In this document: one piece after another, positions 23,461 to 34,660 of the stretch
Position numbering within the stretch: the stretch's first letter is position 1
Layout of the letters: the number at the start of each line of letters is the position of its first letter
NCBI RefSeq assembly: GCF_011075055.1
Contig: NC_058154.1
Span: 10,045,475-10,109,474, forward strand
Length of the DNA stretch: 64,000 nt
Reading direction: 5' to 3'
Origin: Mangifera indica
Taxonomy: Eukaryota; Streptophyta; Magnoliopsida; Sapindales; Anacardiaceae
Notes under the pieces: generated by a model
Database searches by the model: none
Seen by the model: the letters and a program-made list of their open reading frames with translations, nothing else
What the model was told of the DNA's origin: nothing
Translations under genes and position numbers: made by a program

Positions 23461-26400
23461 CCTTTTCATCACTGGCTTTTTGTTTTTGTTTTTTTAAATT
23501 TCCATAAATAAGAAAAATCCCACCAGAATGCATACAACAGCAATAGCCAGCACTTCTGCTGAAAAATCCCAACTCAATCCTCTGATGTAGACGATAGCTA
23601 AGAAAACTGATAGATAAATCACATTATCCGTTGACACAGTTGTGTATAACTGCAGCAGAAAACATCAGGAAAGCAAAATAATATAAGACCCTTTAATTAC
23701 CTCAAGTTGCTTATGGAAAAATTGATAGAAATGAGTAACAAACCTCGATAAACGTTGATGAGGCTGTTCTCCTCCTCTTCTGGCTGGCATAAATGAACAA
23801 TTGTACCACTACACTAAACTTAGTTGCCATAGGTAGTGCAATGAATGAAACGAAGAATGGAGGGACACTTGTTGCATCGGAAAAGTTAGTGATAGTATCC
23901 ACTAGAGGATGAGTGAATGCAGCAACAATAATGGTTCCCATAAACAACTTTGATACAGCTTTCAAGTAGATCAACTGCGGGTTTTTAACAACGTCGAAAT
24001 TTTCCTCTTCGTCTCCCAACAAATCATGCTCCCTCTTTGTTTTCTGAACATGATTTGCAATATGTCACAACCTTATAGCAACATGCCATCCTGGACATAG
24101 ATGCAGGTCATATTGTGCAACCTTACCTCGTAAAAGTCACTTATAAGTTTTGCTGACTCAGAACCAGGATCACCACATCTATTTCCTCGAAGTACTTCCT
24201 TGAGCCATTTTTCTATAGCTCTGATGAATTCATCTAAATCAATTTGATTGTCCAGACTTGTGTCCATCTATTTTAGTAACTTGCCAGCAGCATCATCCTT
24301 ATCCAAGTTTATCTCGTCAAACTTAATTCCCATGATCAGTGCTTTGAATTCACTGACTGAAAGTTGTCCATCTTTGTTCTCATCAATCCAATCAAACAGT
24401 CTGTCATAAGAAGTCAGTGCTAATAAGAATATATTATGAGTGGCAGCAATTATTAATTGAAAAAAACATTTATCTAATTCTGTTGTCATGGGAGAAAAGT
24501 GAATGGGTAAGGGGATCAGTTTTTGAGTTTCAAAAAAAAAAAAAAACTGACTTTTTCAAAACTTCTTTGTTGGGTTCTCCTCTATCATTCAAGAGCCTTC
24601 CCACAGCATGCTGACTCGGATGTTTCATAATTCTTGATGTCACACGCCTGTGCCTTGCATAAGCAATACGCCGCCTCTGAATCCAGGGCTGAGAGACCTA
24701 AATGACATGAATGAAAGGGAAGTCGAGCATCAGTAAATACATAGAAAATTTGTTAAAAGCAGTACCCAGCAAAATAGAAAAAAGGTTAAAGAAAGAGGAA
24801 AGATCTTACTAGCTATGTATCTTGAAGATACCAAACCTTCTTAATATACCATTCAAGACACTAGCATTTAACACTAAGGTCAGAAACAATGCTGTTAAAT
24901 AGGGTTTTAAAAGGAACAACTACTGATAAGGCAATGAAAGAAGAAAATGTCCTCCTGCTATCAACATGTTGACGCCTTCAAAACTCATTTCTCCTAGATC
25001 AAGAATAACAGATTCTCAAGATTTGTATTTACACCATGGAAGAAAGCTTCACTTATATGGCCTTTTAAGAAGAGATTTGCTTGATTAATTTAATCTTTCT
25101 AACAAGTTATTACAAGAACCAAATAATATTGGTGTGCCTCAATGTCATTAGTGCTTACATAAGATGGACTCACGGAATTTGCCACAGGTATCAAAGAATT
25201 CACAGGACGCTATAATTGTTGCATAAAAGAATGGTTCCCTGATAAAGGCAATAAGCAATGAACATCAATACAGATACAATTAGAGCAATCAAAACAGCTA
25301 AGTTTCTTCCTGAAGTTGAAGGGAGTATCTGTGGTATTTGAACAACAATAAATGGGATGACAGATATAGCCATTGTCCATGCAGTATAGCAAGTCTAAAT
25401 ATCCGTACTAACACCGGTTTCTGCAATCAAAGAGAATTTCTTTTTTCAATTTAGAAAATCTCCAATGGAATTTAATAAAAAAATCTCCACACTTAAAATA
25501 AAGCAGCAGGCATATTTATAAAGTCTGATTTCCCCACGAAAATTTAAACTAACTCACCCTAAGCACCATGACCACCATTACCAGTCCTCAACTTCTCCAG
25601 CCCTTACTCTCTGAACCTATATAGAGTAAGAGAGTTCTACAGCAATTGGGACCTAGTTTCTTTCCTTGTAAAAATAACTATCGTCTCTTGTTGCTTAAAT
25701 CAAATGCACATGAAGATATAGTCAATGTAATGTTTCAGTCCAAAATGCATGTACATAGGATCCATCTCGCTCATGAAAATTAAATTAATTTTAAGCAACT
25801 ATCATTCAATTTCAACGTTATAAATAGATGTGGCTTTTCCTATACAGATACAGATTAAATTCCAAATTCATCTGTTTTTTCTAGGTGCATGTTCATCAGC
25901 CACTCCTCAAATCCTCCTAAATAGCTATAACGCACTGATTATGTCTTAAATTTCATCTCTCTTTCCCCTCCCTCCCCCATCCTCCTCTTCCACTCTGTAG
26001 CGACTGCATTGCAGGCTCATAGCTTCTACAACATAAAGGGTTTCTATTAAAACAGAAACCCTTAGACTAGACCAAACTTTGAGGCAAGTCTTCTACAAAT
26101 AAGAAATAGAATTCAAACATGCTACTGCCTTGGCATATTCCAAGTTAAGAGCTGGAGTACTGCTTAATCCAAGCTAGATCAGTTATTCAGTCCATCAGTA
26201 AAGGACAATTCTGAGTAGACTTGCATACCAGTTAAGTCCTTTTGTATTTTGACCATCTTTAGCAACTGAATGCTCAATGTCACCTTATCCAACTACAATA
26301 CAGGATCCCCATATTACAGTAAGAAGCATGACAGTTGATCCAGCTAGCAATCCCATTCCTACCGAGACCTGACTTTGAGCAGATTCCTTAGTTCAAGAGA

Positions 26401-27299
26401 GTCCAGACACTGTAAAAAACAAGAGAATTAATCAGATGCCATCAACACATCAATCACCAGGTAAAAATGCAATATTTGAAAAGAATAATATTAAAAAGGG
26501 CACTTGTAATACTTGAGCTGGCTAGTAATCCCATTCCTACTGATATCTGACGTTGAGATATTTCCTTTTTTTCAGAAAGTCCAGAAACTGTAACAAGCAA
26601 GAGAATTGATCATACGGAATCAAAAGATTACTTTTTTTTTTTTTTTTGAGATTTCTCAGCTAAATATGCACTAGTATTCCACATCAAATATTTCTACTAC
26701 TTGATGCCATGTACAAAGTCTAAGGTATCCTTATCAGTATTAAAAAGGAGGAGGTTGACATTGAAGTTCAAGTTTTGGAGTTTCGAGGGGTTTATATGTT
26801 AATTACCCTAATTTTTATATATATGTGTGTGTGTGTGTGCGCGCGCGCATATGAATAGCATTGTGTGCACAAAAGATGATATGTTATTATATGATTGAGT
26901 ATTATTTTGTCTCTATTTCAAAATTACTCAATTACACAGTGAGATGTCACTATTTGTGTATAAAATTGTATACATTGTTTATGCATATGGTTTTTATATT
27001 ATGAGTTTTTAGTAATGATAAATTGTGAAATAATTTTATATTGCTAACTTAGTATTACAATAAATATATATTTATTTTATTTGTTCAATTGCGCCATAAA
27101 TATTTTTTATTTCATCACATTTTTCATATATTTAAATAAAATAATTAAAGGAAAGAGAGTTCAAAGTCTTGTACTGCTGGAGGTTGACCACCACTCTCTC
27201 AAGAGTTTGCACCATAAAACTCAGAACAAAGGAAAAGGTTACAAAAATCTCGCTCTTGGTAAGACCAATAACAAAGGAGAAGAAGAGGGTAATAGTGAT

Positions 27300-27591
27300 T
27301 TAGACACTTGGAAATTTAGTAAAAAAATCTAGGAGTATACTTGCTAAGATGATAATTGCTGATGAGCAACCATTTTCATTGGTACAAAGAAAAGCTTTTA
27401 GAGTTTATATTAAAGCAATGCAACCATTATGGAATCGTGTTTGGTGGTTCATGGTGGTTAGAAATTGTATGAAGATTTTCATGAGTGAGAAGTTAATGCA
27501 GAAAGTTGAGATATTATTTGGGTACTTGATAAATGTGTTAGAGCTTATGTTTGAATTTTATAAGCAAGTTTCTTCAAGTATGCAAATATAA
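27300..27591 (+). pseudogene. hAT transposase fragment inside intron 1 of NCL copy 3
   Basis: Orthologue of 7520-7812: MIIADEQPFSLVQ, FRVYIKAMQP, NCMKIFMSEK on the plus strand, with the upstream LDTWKFSKK piece out of frame. Relic only. Confidence 0.66.
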
Positions 27592-28272
27592 GAAGATGCA
27601 GCTTTGAGTTCCTCTCAAGCCTTGGTTGTTATTGATTAGTTTAGTGCTGCTAGTTGCGAAGACAACAAATCTGTGTGTCACATGGATCCTCACCAACCTC
27701 ATATTGGCCGATAATTCATCCTTGTTCAGGAGATAGGAGGGTGGAGATTGGTCGACTCTAGTCGCTAAAGAAGCGGCAAGGGAGAAATTGCAAATCTTAG
27801 AGGGGACATAGTCATTTTTCAAACTTTGGGTGAGAGGAAGGTGAGGGAAAAATTGTTAGTTTTTAAACCTGAGGGGAAAGATGTGATAAATTTATAATTT
27901 TTTTCAAAAATTTTTATTAAATAACGATTTTAGCTTTGACAATAACAGTAAAATTTAACAAAAAAGTAGACATTTAGATTTTCAATAGTTAACAAGTGAA
28001 AAGTTGAGTTTACACCAAACCATGGGTGGGAAATAGTCATTTGGCTACAAAACTATATACATAAATTTATACACAAATAATAATATGTTATCATGTGATT
28101 GAGTAATTTTAAATTAGATATAAAACAATATTCAATCATATGATAACATGTTATTATTTATGTATAAATTTATAAATATTATTTGTGCATATAATGTTAC
28201 TCTATAATTTTGAAAGTAGATCATGTCTAGTCTGCTGTAATGTATCATATTTTTCTTTTGATGTTTTCTTAA

Positions 28273-29000
28273 GGCCAAAGGACTATTTCCCACCCAAAGT
28301 ATGTTATTTTCTCAAGTTTCCCCCTTTTAACTTTGAAAATCTCAAATATTTATCCATGACTGATTAAAATTAACGAAAGTAGAGGTAAAATCGTCATTGT
28401 ATCTATAATATTAAAAATAAACTAAAATATAATATCTGTTTGCCTCTTTAAACTTTAAAAAACTAAAAGTTTCCCCCAATCTATATTTTAAAAAATGATA
28501 GTTTTTCCCTAAGGTTTAGTTTCCAGATATCCGGCATCGTTGTCGGCGGCCTCTCCCTCTCAAAGTATCCTCTCTCTCTGACGATCTCTCTCCACCCATT
28601 TAGACGCCTGATTGGTGTTTGAGAAGACATGAAAGAAGAAGAGTTTCGTCGGAGAATACGAAACTCTTCGTCTTCCACACCTTCTTTTACGCCGATCAGA
28701 CCTCTAAATGGGTGGAGAGAGACCATCTAAGAAGGTGGATGGTTTGAGAGAGAGAGACCGTCGACAACAGTGTTGGATATTTAGAAATTAAACCCTAGGA
28801 GAAAACTGTAATTTTTTAAAATTTAGGTTGGGGGAAACTTTTAATTTTTAAAGTTTAGAGGGGCAAACAAAGATAAAATTTTAAGGGTTAGGGTTCTATA
28901 AATTTTAACTACTCATAGATAGTTATTTGAGATTTTCAAAGTTAAAGAGGGAAAACTTAGAAGAACAACATACTTTGGGTGGGAATTAGTCCTTTTGGCC
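28273..29000. mobile_element. MULE-like MITE in intron 1 of NCL copy 3
   Basis: Starts GGCCAAAGGACTATTTCCC and ends with its inverse, GGGAATTAGTCCTTTTGGCC; inverted repeats extend over 100 bp per side. Flanks TTTTCTTAA and AATTTTTAA agree at 6 of 9 positions, compatible with an old 9-bp target duplication. Copies 1 and 5 have an empty site at the matching place (about 8,480 and 61,580), so it inserted after the duplication. The interior is richer in GC (TCTCTCTC, GACGATCTC, AGACGCCTGA). Non-coding. Confidence 0.75.
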
Positions 29001-29933
29001 AATTTTTAAAGTCATGATTTACACCCAAAAAAAAAAAAAATGTGATTCCTATGTTTTCAATAGGCTCACACTTAATCAGCACCATAAAACTCAAAATAGA
29101 GGATAAGGTTACAAAAATCTACCTGTTAATCATAAAAGAATAAAATTATATATAAATAATAAATATTAATTTATTAAATTTTATATTAATTTTAAATTAA
29201 AAATAAAATAATATTTAATAATACGATTATTTATACAGAAATATGTACGCGTCATTCTCAGGCACAATACTACTCAGCACAAAATCCAAACAGGTTAGTC
29301 AAGCGAGAGATTTTACCGAGTATGGCGCTGGGAAGCGCGTCAAGCTTGGGAAGAACAATTTTTCCAAAACGACTGAGACCAAGAATCTTCAACACCTCAC
29401 TCCCGTCAAAAACACACTTGGATGCCACGAAAATGAGGTATCCATAAATGATAATCAAAAACAAGTTCCCCAATGCAGATGTTGAGCAGGGCATGAAGCC
29501 ATACGTCTGTTTACAGAGGAGCTCCGCCTCAAGGTATTGGGAATCACGGCTAGGGCTGACCCCGCTGACGGCGGCTGCAGTGGAGAGAAGAGAGAACGAT
29601 AGGAAGAGAAGGGAGAGGTGAAGCCTGTTGATGGTAGCCATCTTAGTTGACTTGATGCGAATTCTAAAGACTGAAGGCCAACTTGTGCTTCTCGATATTT
29701 TGTCATAAAGGACAGACTAGATTATTATTTGACTACAAAATCTTCTTTTTACTATCAGAATAAATTAATTAAAATCTATTTTGAGAAATAAAATTATATA
29801 TATAAATAAATAGTATAAATTTATTTTTATAAATTGAGGTAAAAGTTTGGTTTTTTTTCTTACTTTAAAATTATCTAATGAGATGTTATCATACCAATTT
29901 GTATAAATAATTTTAAACAATTTTTTTATGTTA

Positions 29934-31187
29934 AAGGACTTATTCCCATCCAAAGTTTATTGTTTTCTCAAGTTCTCATGTTTTAATTTTGAAAAACTTT
30001 TATCCACTCATAGGTCATTAAAATTAATCGAATTTATCAATTTTAAAATTTTATATTACTTTCCCCCAAACCCTAAAAAATAATGGTTTCTCCCTTAGGT
30101 GAAGTTTTAAAAAATCATATTTCCTCCCTTGAGTTTATATTTCCATATCTGGCCACTCCTTTAGACGCCATTTTTGGCGATCTCTCTCTCTCGATGGTTC
30201 CTCTTTCTATTGCAGTCTCCCTTAGCATCTTTCCTCTCTTCGGTGATATCCGACACTTGTCTAAGAAGACAAGTGGTTTGGAAAGAAGAAGACAAGTCGT
30301 TTGGAAAGAAGAAGACTACTCCTCTTCTTTTGGGAAGACAATTTATCTTCCCAAACGAGAGTTGTATGTTGTTGGAGGGAGGAGAGACACTAAGGAAGAC
30401 CTTCAAAAGAAGGGAAACCGTTTGGAGAGAGAGATTGTTGATAATGGCACTAAAGAGACTGGTTGGATATTGAAGTTAAACCCAGGAGAAAATGTGATTT
30501 TTCAAAACTTGCTCTAAGGGATAAATTGTTAGTTTTTAAGGTTTAAAAAAGAAAAGAAAAGAAAATTTTAACTTATTTTAATATTACAGATAAAATAAAG
30601 ATTTCGCTGCTAAAACTAGCAAACTTAACAACCACTGAGTAAGTAAAAGAGTTTTTCAAAATTAAATAATGAAAAGTTGAAAAACTTTTCTATTGCATTC
30701 TCCCTTAGCATCTTTCCTCTCTTTGTTGATATCCGACACTTGTCTAAGAAGACAAAGAAGACAAGTGGTACGGAAAAAAGAAGACAAGTCGTTTGGGAAG
30801 AAGAAGACTACTCCTCTTTTTTTGGGAAGACAATTTATCTTCCCAAACGAGAGTTGTATGTTGTTGGAGGGAGGAGAGACGCTAAAGAAGACCTTCAAAA
30901 GAAGAGAAACCGTTTGGAGAGAGAGATCGTTTATAATGGCACCAAAGAGATTGGTTGGATATTGAAGTTAAACCCAAGAAAAAAAGTGATTTTTCAAAAC
31001 TTGCTCTAAGAGATAAATTGTTAGTTTTTAAGGTTTAAAAAAGAAAATAAAATAAAATTTTAATTTATTTTAATATTACAGATAAAATAAAGATTTCGCT
31101 GCTAAAACTAACAAACTTAACAACCACTGAGTGAGTAAAAGAGTTTTTCAAAATTAAATAATGAAAAGTTGAGAAAATAATCTTCCC
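29934..31187. mobile_element. MULE-like foldback element with internal tandem duplication
   Basis: Orthologue of 9384-10158. A segment of about 483 bp starting with CTATTGCAGTCTCCCTTAGC (30207) repeats from 30690 (CTATTGCATTCTCCCTTAGC) to about 31187. ORFs of 80-144 residues exist on both strands of both repeats; they are rich in K, R and E, mirror each other and match no family I know, so I treat them as by-products of the GA/TC core. Confidence 0.65.
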
Positions 31188-31751
31188 CTAGACAATTTAT
31201 TTATAGATATAGTATGTAAGGATGACAACGAGGACGGGCAAAAGAGGATTGATATCTCCATCTTTACCTTCATCCCTGGCCAGTCCCTATTATGAGGATG
31301 ACAGATTCTCATCTCTTCCATTAATAACAGTAATAGCTTCCAACGGAGATAAGTAATGTTGCCCCGTTAAATATGAATGTATTTTGACTTTTGACTTTTT
31401 TTTTTCAATATTTTATCATGTAAAGTGTGTTAAAGGGTTAAGACTGGGGTGGTTCAGTCTGACAGAGATTAGCCAGGCCCAGAAAACTCTTCGTGTGCTA
31501 CCGTCAAAGTCATTCAATACTATTTTGTCTGGCTTTCAAATCTGTTCCTAACATTTTTGTGCCATTCCAACAAAAACTTATCAAATGGGAAAGTTTTGTG
31601 CATAACTTTATATATAAATAATGATGTATTATTGTATAATTAAATAGTTAAAAATTAAAAAAAATAATATTTAATTACGTAGTGATACATCATATCCCCA
31701 TATCTAGTGATTTCATGCCTATTATACTGTATCATATGTGAGGGTGAACAA
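31188..31751. other. Spacer with foldback repeat
   Basis: Duplicate of 10,159-10,746. AT-rich; no gene. Confidence 0.45.
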
Positions 31752-32578
31752 TTGTATACCCAAGTGGACAGAAGAGGAAAAGTTATGTTCAATTTAGCTT
31801 CCATCTTGTTTCTTAATAAAAATTATATCTTGTACTTGAGTAACCTGAAAAGTTTCGTAGTGAGTTCTAGTAGCTCTAGTCTGAAATTTATGTTTATTCT
31901 GTCTAGACTGAGAGATCTAACAAGTAGATTGGTTCAATTTGGTTAAAATTTAGTATAGATGGTTGGCATGAAGAGGTCATATCCCTATCCTCTAGACAAT
32001 CCACCAGGCATCTCATCTTTCCACTGCAAATTTCCCCCAATTGTTCATCCCAGAATCAGCCGGCTTCTTGTGACAGTGCTGGTCAAACACTCAATTTTGA
32101 ACCTTTTGGCACACTTTCCAGGTTAGCTTGACTTTGTTTGTAGATTGGGTCCCTATGTTTTTGTCGTAGTAAATGTTGATTGCTTCCAAACTTGCCAGAG
32201 AAGGCTCTTCATGCTCAACTTTCATGTTGGAGCCTAATAATTCAAAGAAAAGGATCAGAGAAAATGGACCTTTTCTCACATTAGCTCCTCCCACAACGAT
32301 TTCAATGTCTCCAGGTTCAAAATTAAGGCACTCTCGACCTTATCTAGCTTTCCATAGCACTGAATTCTCTGATTTTGAATCACTACCTTATCAAGTGAGT
32401 CTAACTTAAAACAAGAACCCATTTACATTCTACTAATTTCACTTCTTTTCTAATTAAATTGAACTTAACTTTCTTGTTTCTTATATCATTTGTGAAAAAA
32501 GACCAAGCCACAGGCTGAGTGAATAATTGTAACAATGGTGAAGTAGGCGGAAGTGTTGATCTCAATTTGAAGCTATAA
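31752..32578 (+). pseudogene. SPEAR-like EAR-motif regulator, fragment B3
   Basis: Orthologue of B1 (10747-11591). Exon pieces on the plus strand: to about 31787 (its donor GT is lost), 31959-32121 (13 bases shorter than in B1, hence a frameshift), 32199-32394 (SCSTFMLEPNNSKK, FLTLAPPTT, FESLPYQ) and the tail DLNLKL with TAA at 32576-32578. It shares with B1 the deletion of the start of the last exon, so that deletion predates the unit 1/unit 2 duplication. Unit 2 lacks an equivalent of the longer B2 fragment. Confidence 0.55.
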
Positions 32579-33558
32579 ATGTTTCTAACCTGTATCCATT
32601 TCTTTGGTAGGCCACTTTGTTATCTCTCTGAGATCATACCAAGTAAGACTTGTTTTCCTTTTTCTAAAACAATTTGACAAATGGGGTGGTATGGAAATTC
32701 TATAAATTTGCTTATGCAAGCTTGTGTGTGAAAGTAAAATACCAAATCTTGGCCATGTGAGGGCAGAGAGAAGAGAAAGATGGGGAGATGTAGATTGGCT
32801 TATATATGCTTTTGTCTTCTCTTTTTTTTGGTGGGGTATCTAAATCTGACCCTTCAATATAGTTATGATGGAAGTAGAAGGCCCCCATTGAAGTAGGTAA
32901 GAGAACAAAAGTGGGAAAGTATCACAGAAAAAACAATGTTTATTTGGGTTGCAGAAATCCTGTTGAATAACTGTGAAATCATGCAACTGTGTGTTATTTT
33001 CATCTTTCAACTAAATCCCCTAGTTACTAGTTCAATATCATAACAAGAGGCCTTCAAGATAACTCAATTTGAGATTTTAATTAAAATCTATTTATTTGTC
33101 TTTCAAAACATGATTTCCAGAGGAAGTTCATTATCATAAACTTGCTCAAAAAGAGTGTCTCAAAAGAGTAATGTTATGTATACATATTTTTTAGTACATA
33201 AATAGGTATATAGATGATATATCATCATTTGATTGAATGTTACTTTATCTTTAATTGAAAATCACCAAATCACATGATGAAATATTATCTATTTATTTAT
33301 TTGTGTACTCAAATATGTGTACATATTCTTTTATTGATCTCAAAATCCCAACGTTCTAGCTTAAAAAAATCCTGAGGTTGCAATTAATCATTAGATATCA
33401 ATCAAACACCCATATGGAGAAGTGGAGAAGGAACGAACCACAATTTATGAACAAACAATGTTACGTGTATACACTTTTGAGTATATAATTGGGTTTGATT
33501 CAAAAATTTTTAATCATTTAATGGCATATCATTTGTGTACATAATTGTATGTTAAAAA
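32579..33558. other. Spacer with two foldback MITEs
   Basis: Duplicate of about 13,125-13,880 with an insertion. 33177-33323 is a 147-bp foldback (starts TGTATACATATTTTTTAGTA, ends CTCAAATATGTGTACA), absent from the matching place in unit 1. 33459-33575 is the orthologue of 13777-13877. No gene. Confidence 0.5.
33177..33323. mobile_element. Small foldback MITE, TGTACACATTTTTTAGTAC family
   Basis: Terminal inverted repeats TGTATACATATTTTTTAGTA versus the inverse of GTACTCAAATATGTGTACA; inner arms ATGATATATCATCATTTGATT versus AATCACATGATGAAATATTA-type sequence can also pair. Present in unit 2 only at this spot. Confidence 0.6.
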
Positions 33559-33579
33559 ATGTTTATACAAAGCATGACC

Positions 33580-34660
33580 AACCAAAAGCATAATCAAGAA
33601 CATAAACCAGCGCTAAGGAAAAGGGATAGAGGGCATTTGCAATTGAACATAAACCAACCAAAGGCTTCACTTGAGTTGGTTGCCAAAGGCAATGCAATAA
33701 GTGAGATGAAGAATGAGGGTATAGTTGTTGCATCTGAAAAGTTGTCAACGGCGTCTACAAGAGGGTCAGCAAAGGCTATAGCAATCAATAAGCCCTTGGG
33801 GATAGTTTAGATGGTAAAAGATATCAAATCCTAAAGGTTTTGATTTGAGACTCGTTGACATAATATCAAAATCAAATTCTTAATTAATTTAATGTAGTGA
33901 TTATACGGTTAGTTATTAAACTCAATATTCACTTGTTTAATGTGATTTATTCGCTCTGAAAGAGATTTTTCATCAATAAAATAAAAACAAAAGAAAAAAA
34001 GTTAGGGTGTGCAAAATTATCTGAAAACCGAACCGAATCGGTTTCCAAATTCAATAAATAATAAAAAATATTTTATGTAAAAATTTCATGACACAAAAAA
34101 GTGCACTCTTGTCGTAAATTTATTTTCATTTCTCGTTACTAATACCAGTGATAGAAAAAAATAATTTATTACCACAAAAATAGTCTCTTTAAAATTATAT
34201 TTAATAAGATTTTCAATAATCACATTAATATTAGCAAACCTAAGATTGTAATAGAAAATGCATATTCTAGTATGGTAAAATATGATGATTAGATTGATAG
34301 ACTAGTTCCATTTTTATTCTCAAATCTTTTCACATTTATATGACATATAATTTAGTTTGCATTTAAGAGGATGTCAAAAATCAACATAATCATCCCTTCT
34401 ACGAGCATAGCCCACGAAAACAAAAATACAATTATTTGCTTAAAAATCAATTACCTTCAACTGGCAAAGTAATTATAGATTAAAGTCTAAATGTTCATAA
34501 TGAAATATGGTTATAATTGTAATATTAATTTAAAAATCGGTTCAAAACTAGGTAATCGAAAATTCTGTTCGGTTTGCAAATGCGGTCAATTAGTTTGTTT
34601 AACCGAATTGGCACACCCCTAAGAAAAAGCATCAGCATTTCTTTAATGGAGGTCCATTTG
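33580..34660 (-). pseudogene. Degraded NCL-family relic A'
   Basis: Orthologue of relic A, further reduced. 33580-33800 holds the second exchanger repeat (NFSDATTIPSFFISLIALP) fused by deletion to scraps of the C-terminal exon. The foldback element of relic A is retained at about 34008-34619. Only about 40 bp of the flanking EF-hand exon remain (34620-34660). At 34660 the sequence jumps into intron 3 of NCL copy 4: a deletion of about 1.9 kb relative to unit 1. Confidence 0.65.

Larger units (their letters stand above)
23494..29641 (-). pseudogene. NCL: NCL-type EF-hand Na+/Ca2+ exchanger, copy 3 (pseudogene)
   Basis: Exons on the minus strand: 29317-29641, 26229-26409, 25239-25420, 24552-24697, 24127-24400, 23744-24043, 23494-23649. 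Exon 1 encodes the leader and YGFMPCSTSALGNLF. Exon 2 has the same Gly-to-TGA change (26393-26395) as copy 1, plus a 5-base loss near its donor. The exon 3 donor is GG instead of GT (25237-25238). Exon 4 is open and longer than in copy 1 (VSQPWIQRRRIAYARHR). Exon 5: EF-hand 1 DENKDGQLSVSE intact, EF-hand 2 DTSLDNQIDLDE better preserved than in copy 1, but a TAG (24268-24270) separates them. The last exon breaks after CILVG and enters unrelated sequence with a quick stop (23494-23496), removing about 35 C-terminal residues. Confidence 0.87.

Noticed and set aside
30083..30517. 144-residue protein gene
   Set aside because: It lies in the GA/TC core of a foldback element, has mirror ORFs on the other strand, is repeated in the duplicated core, and has no domain.
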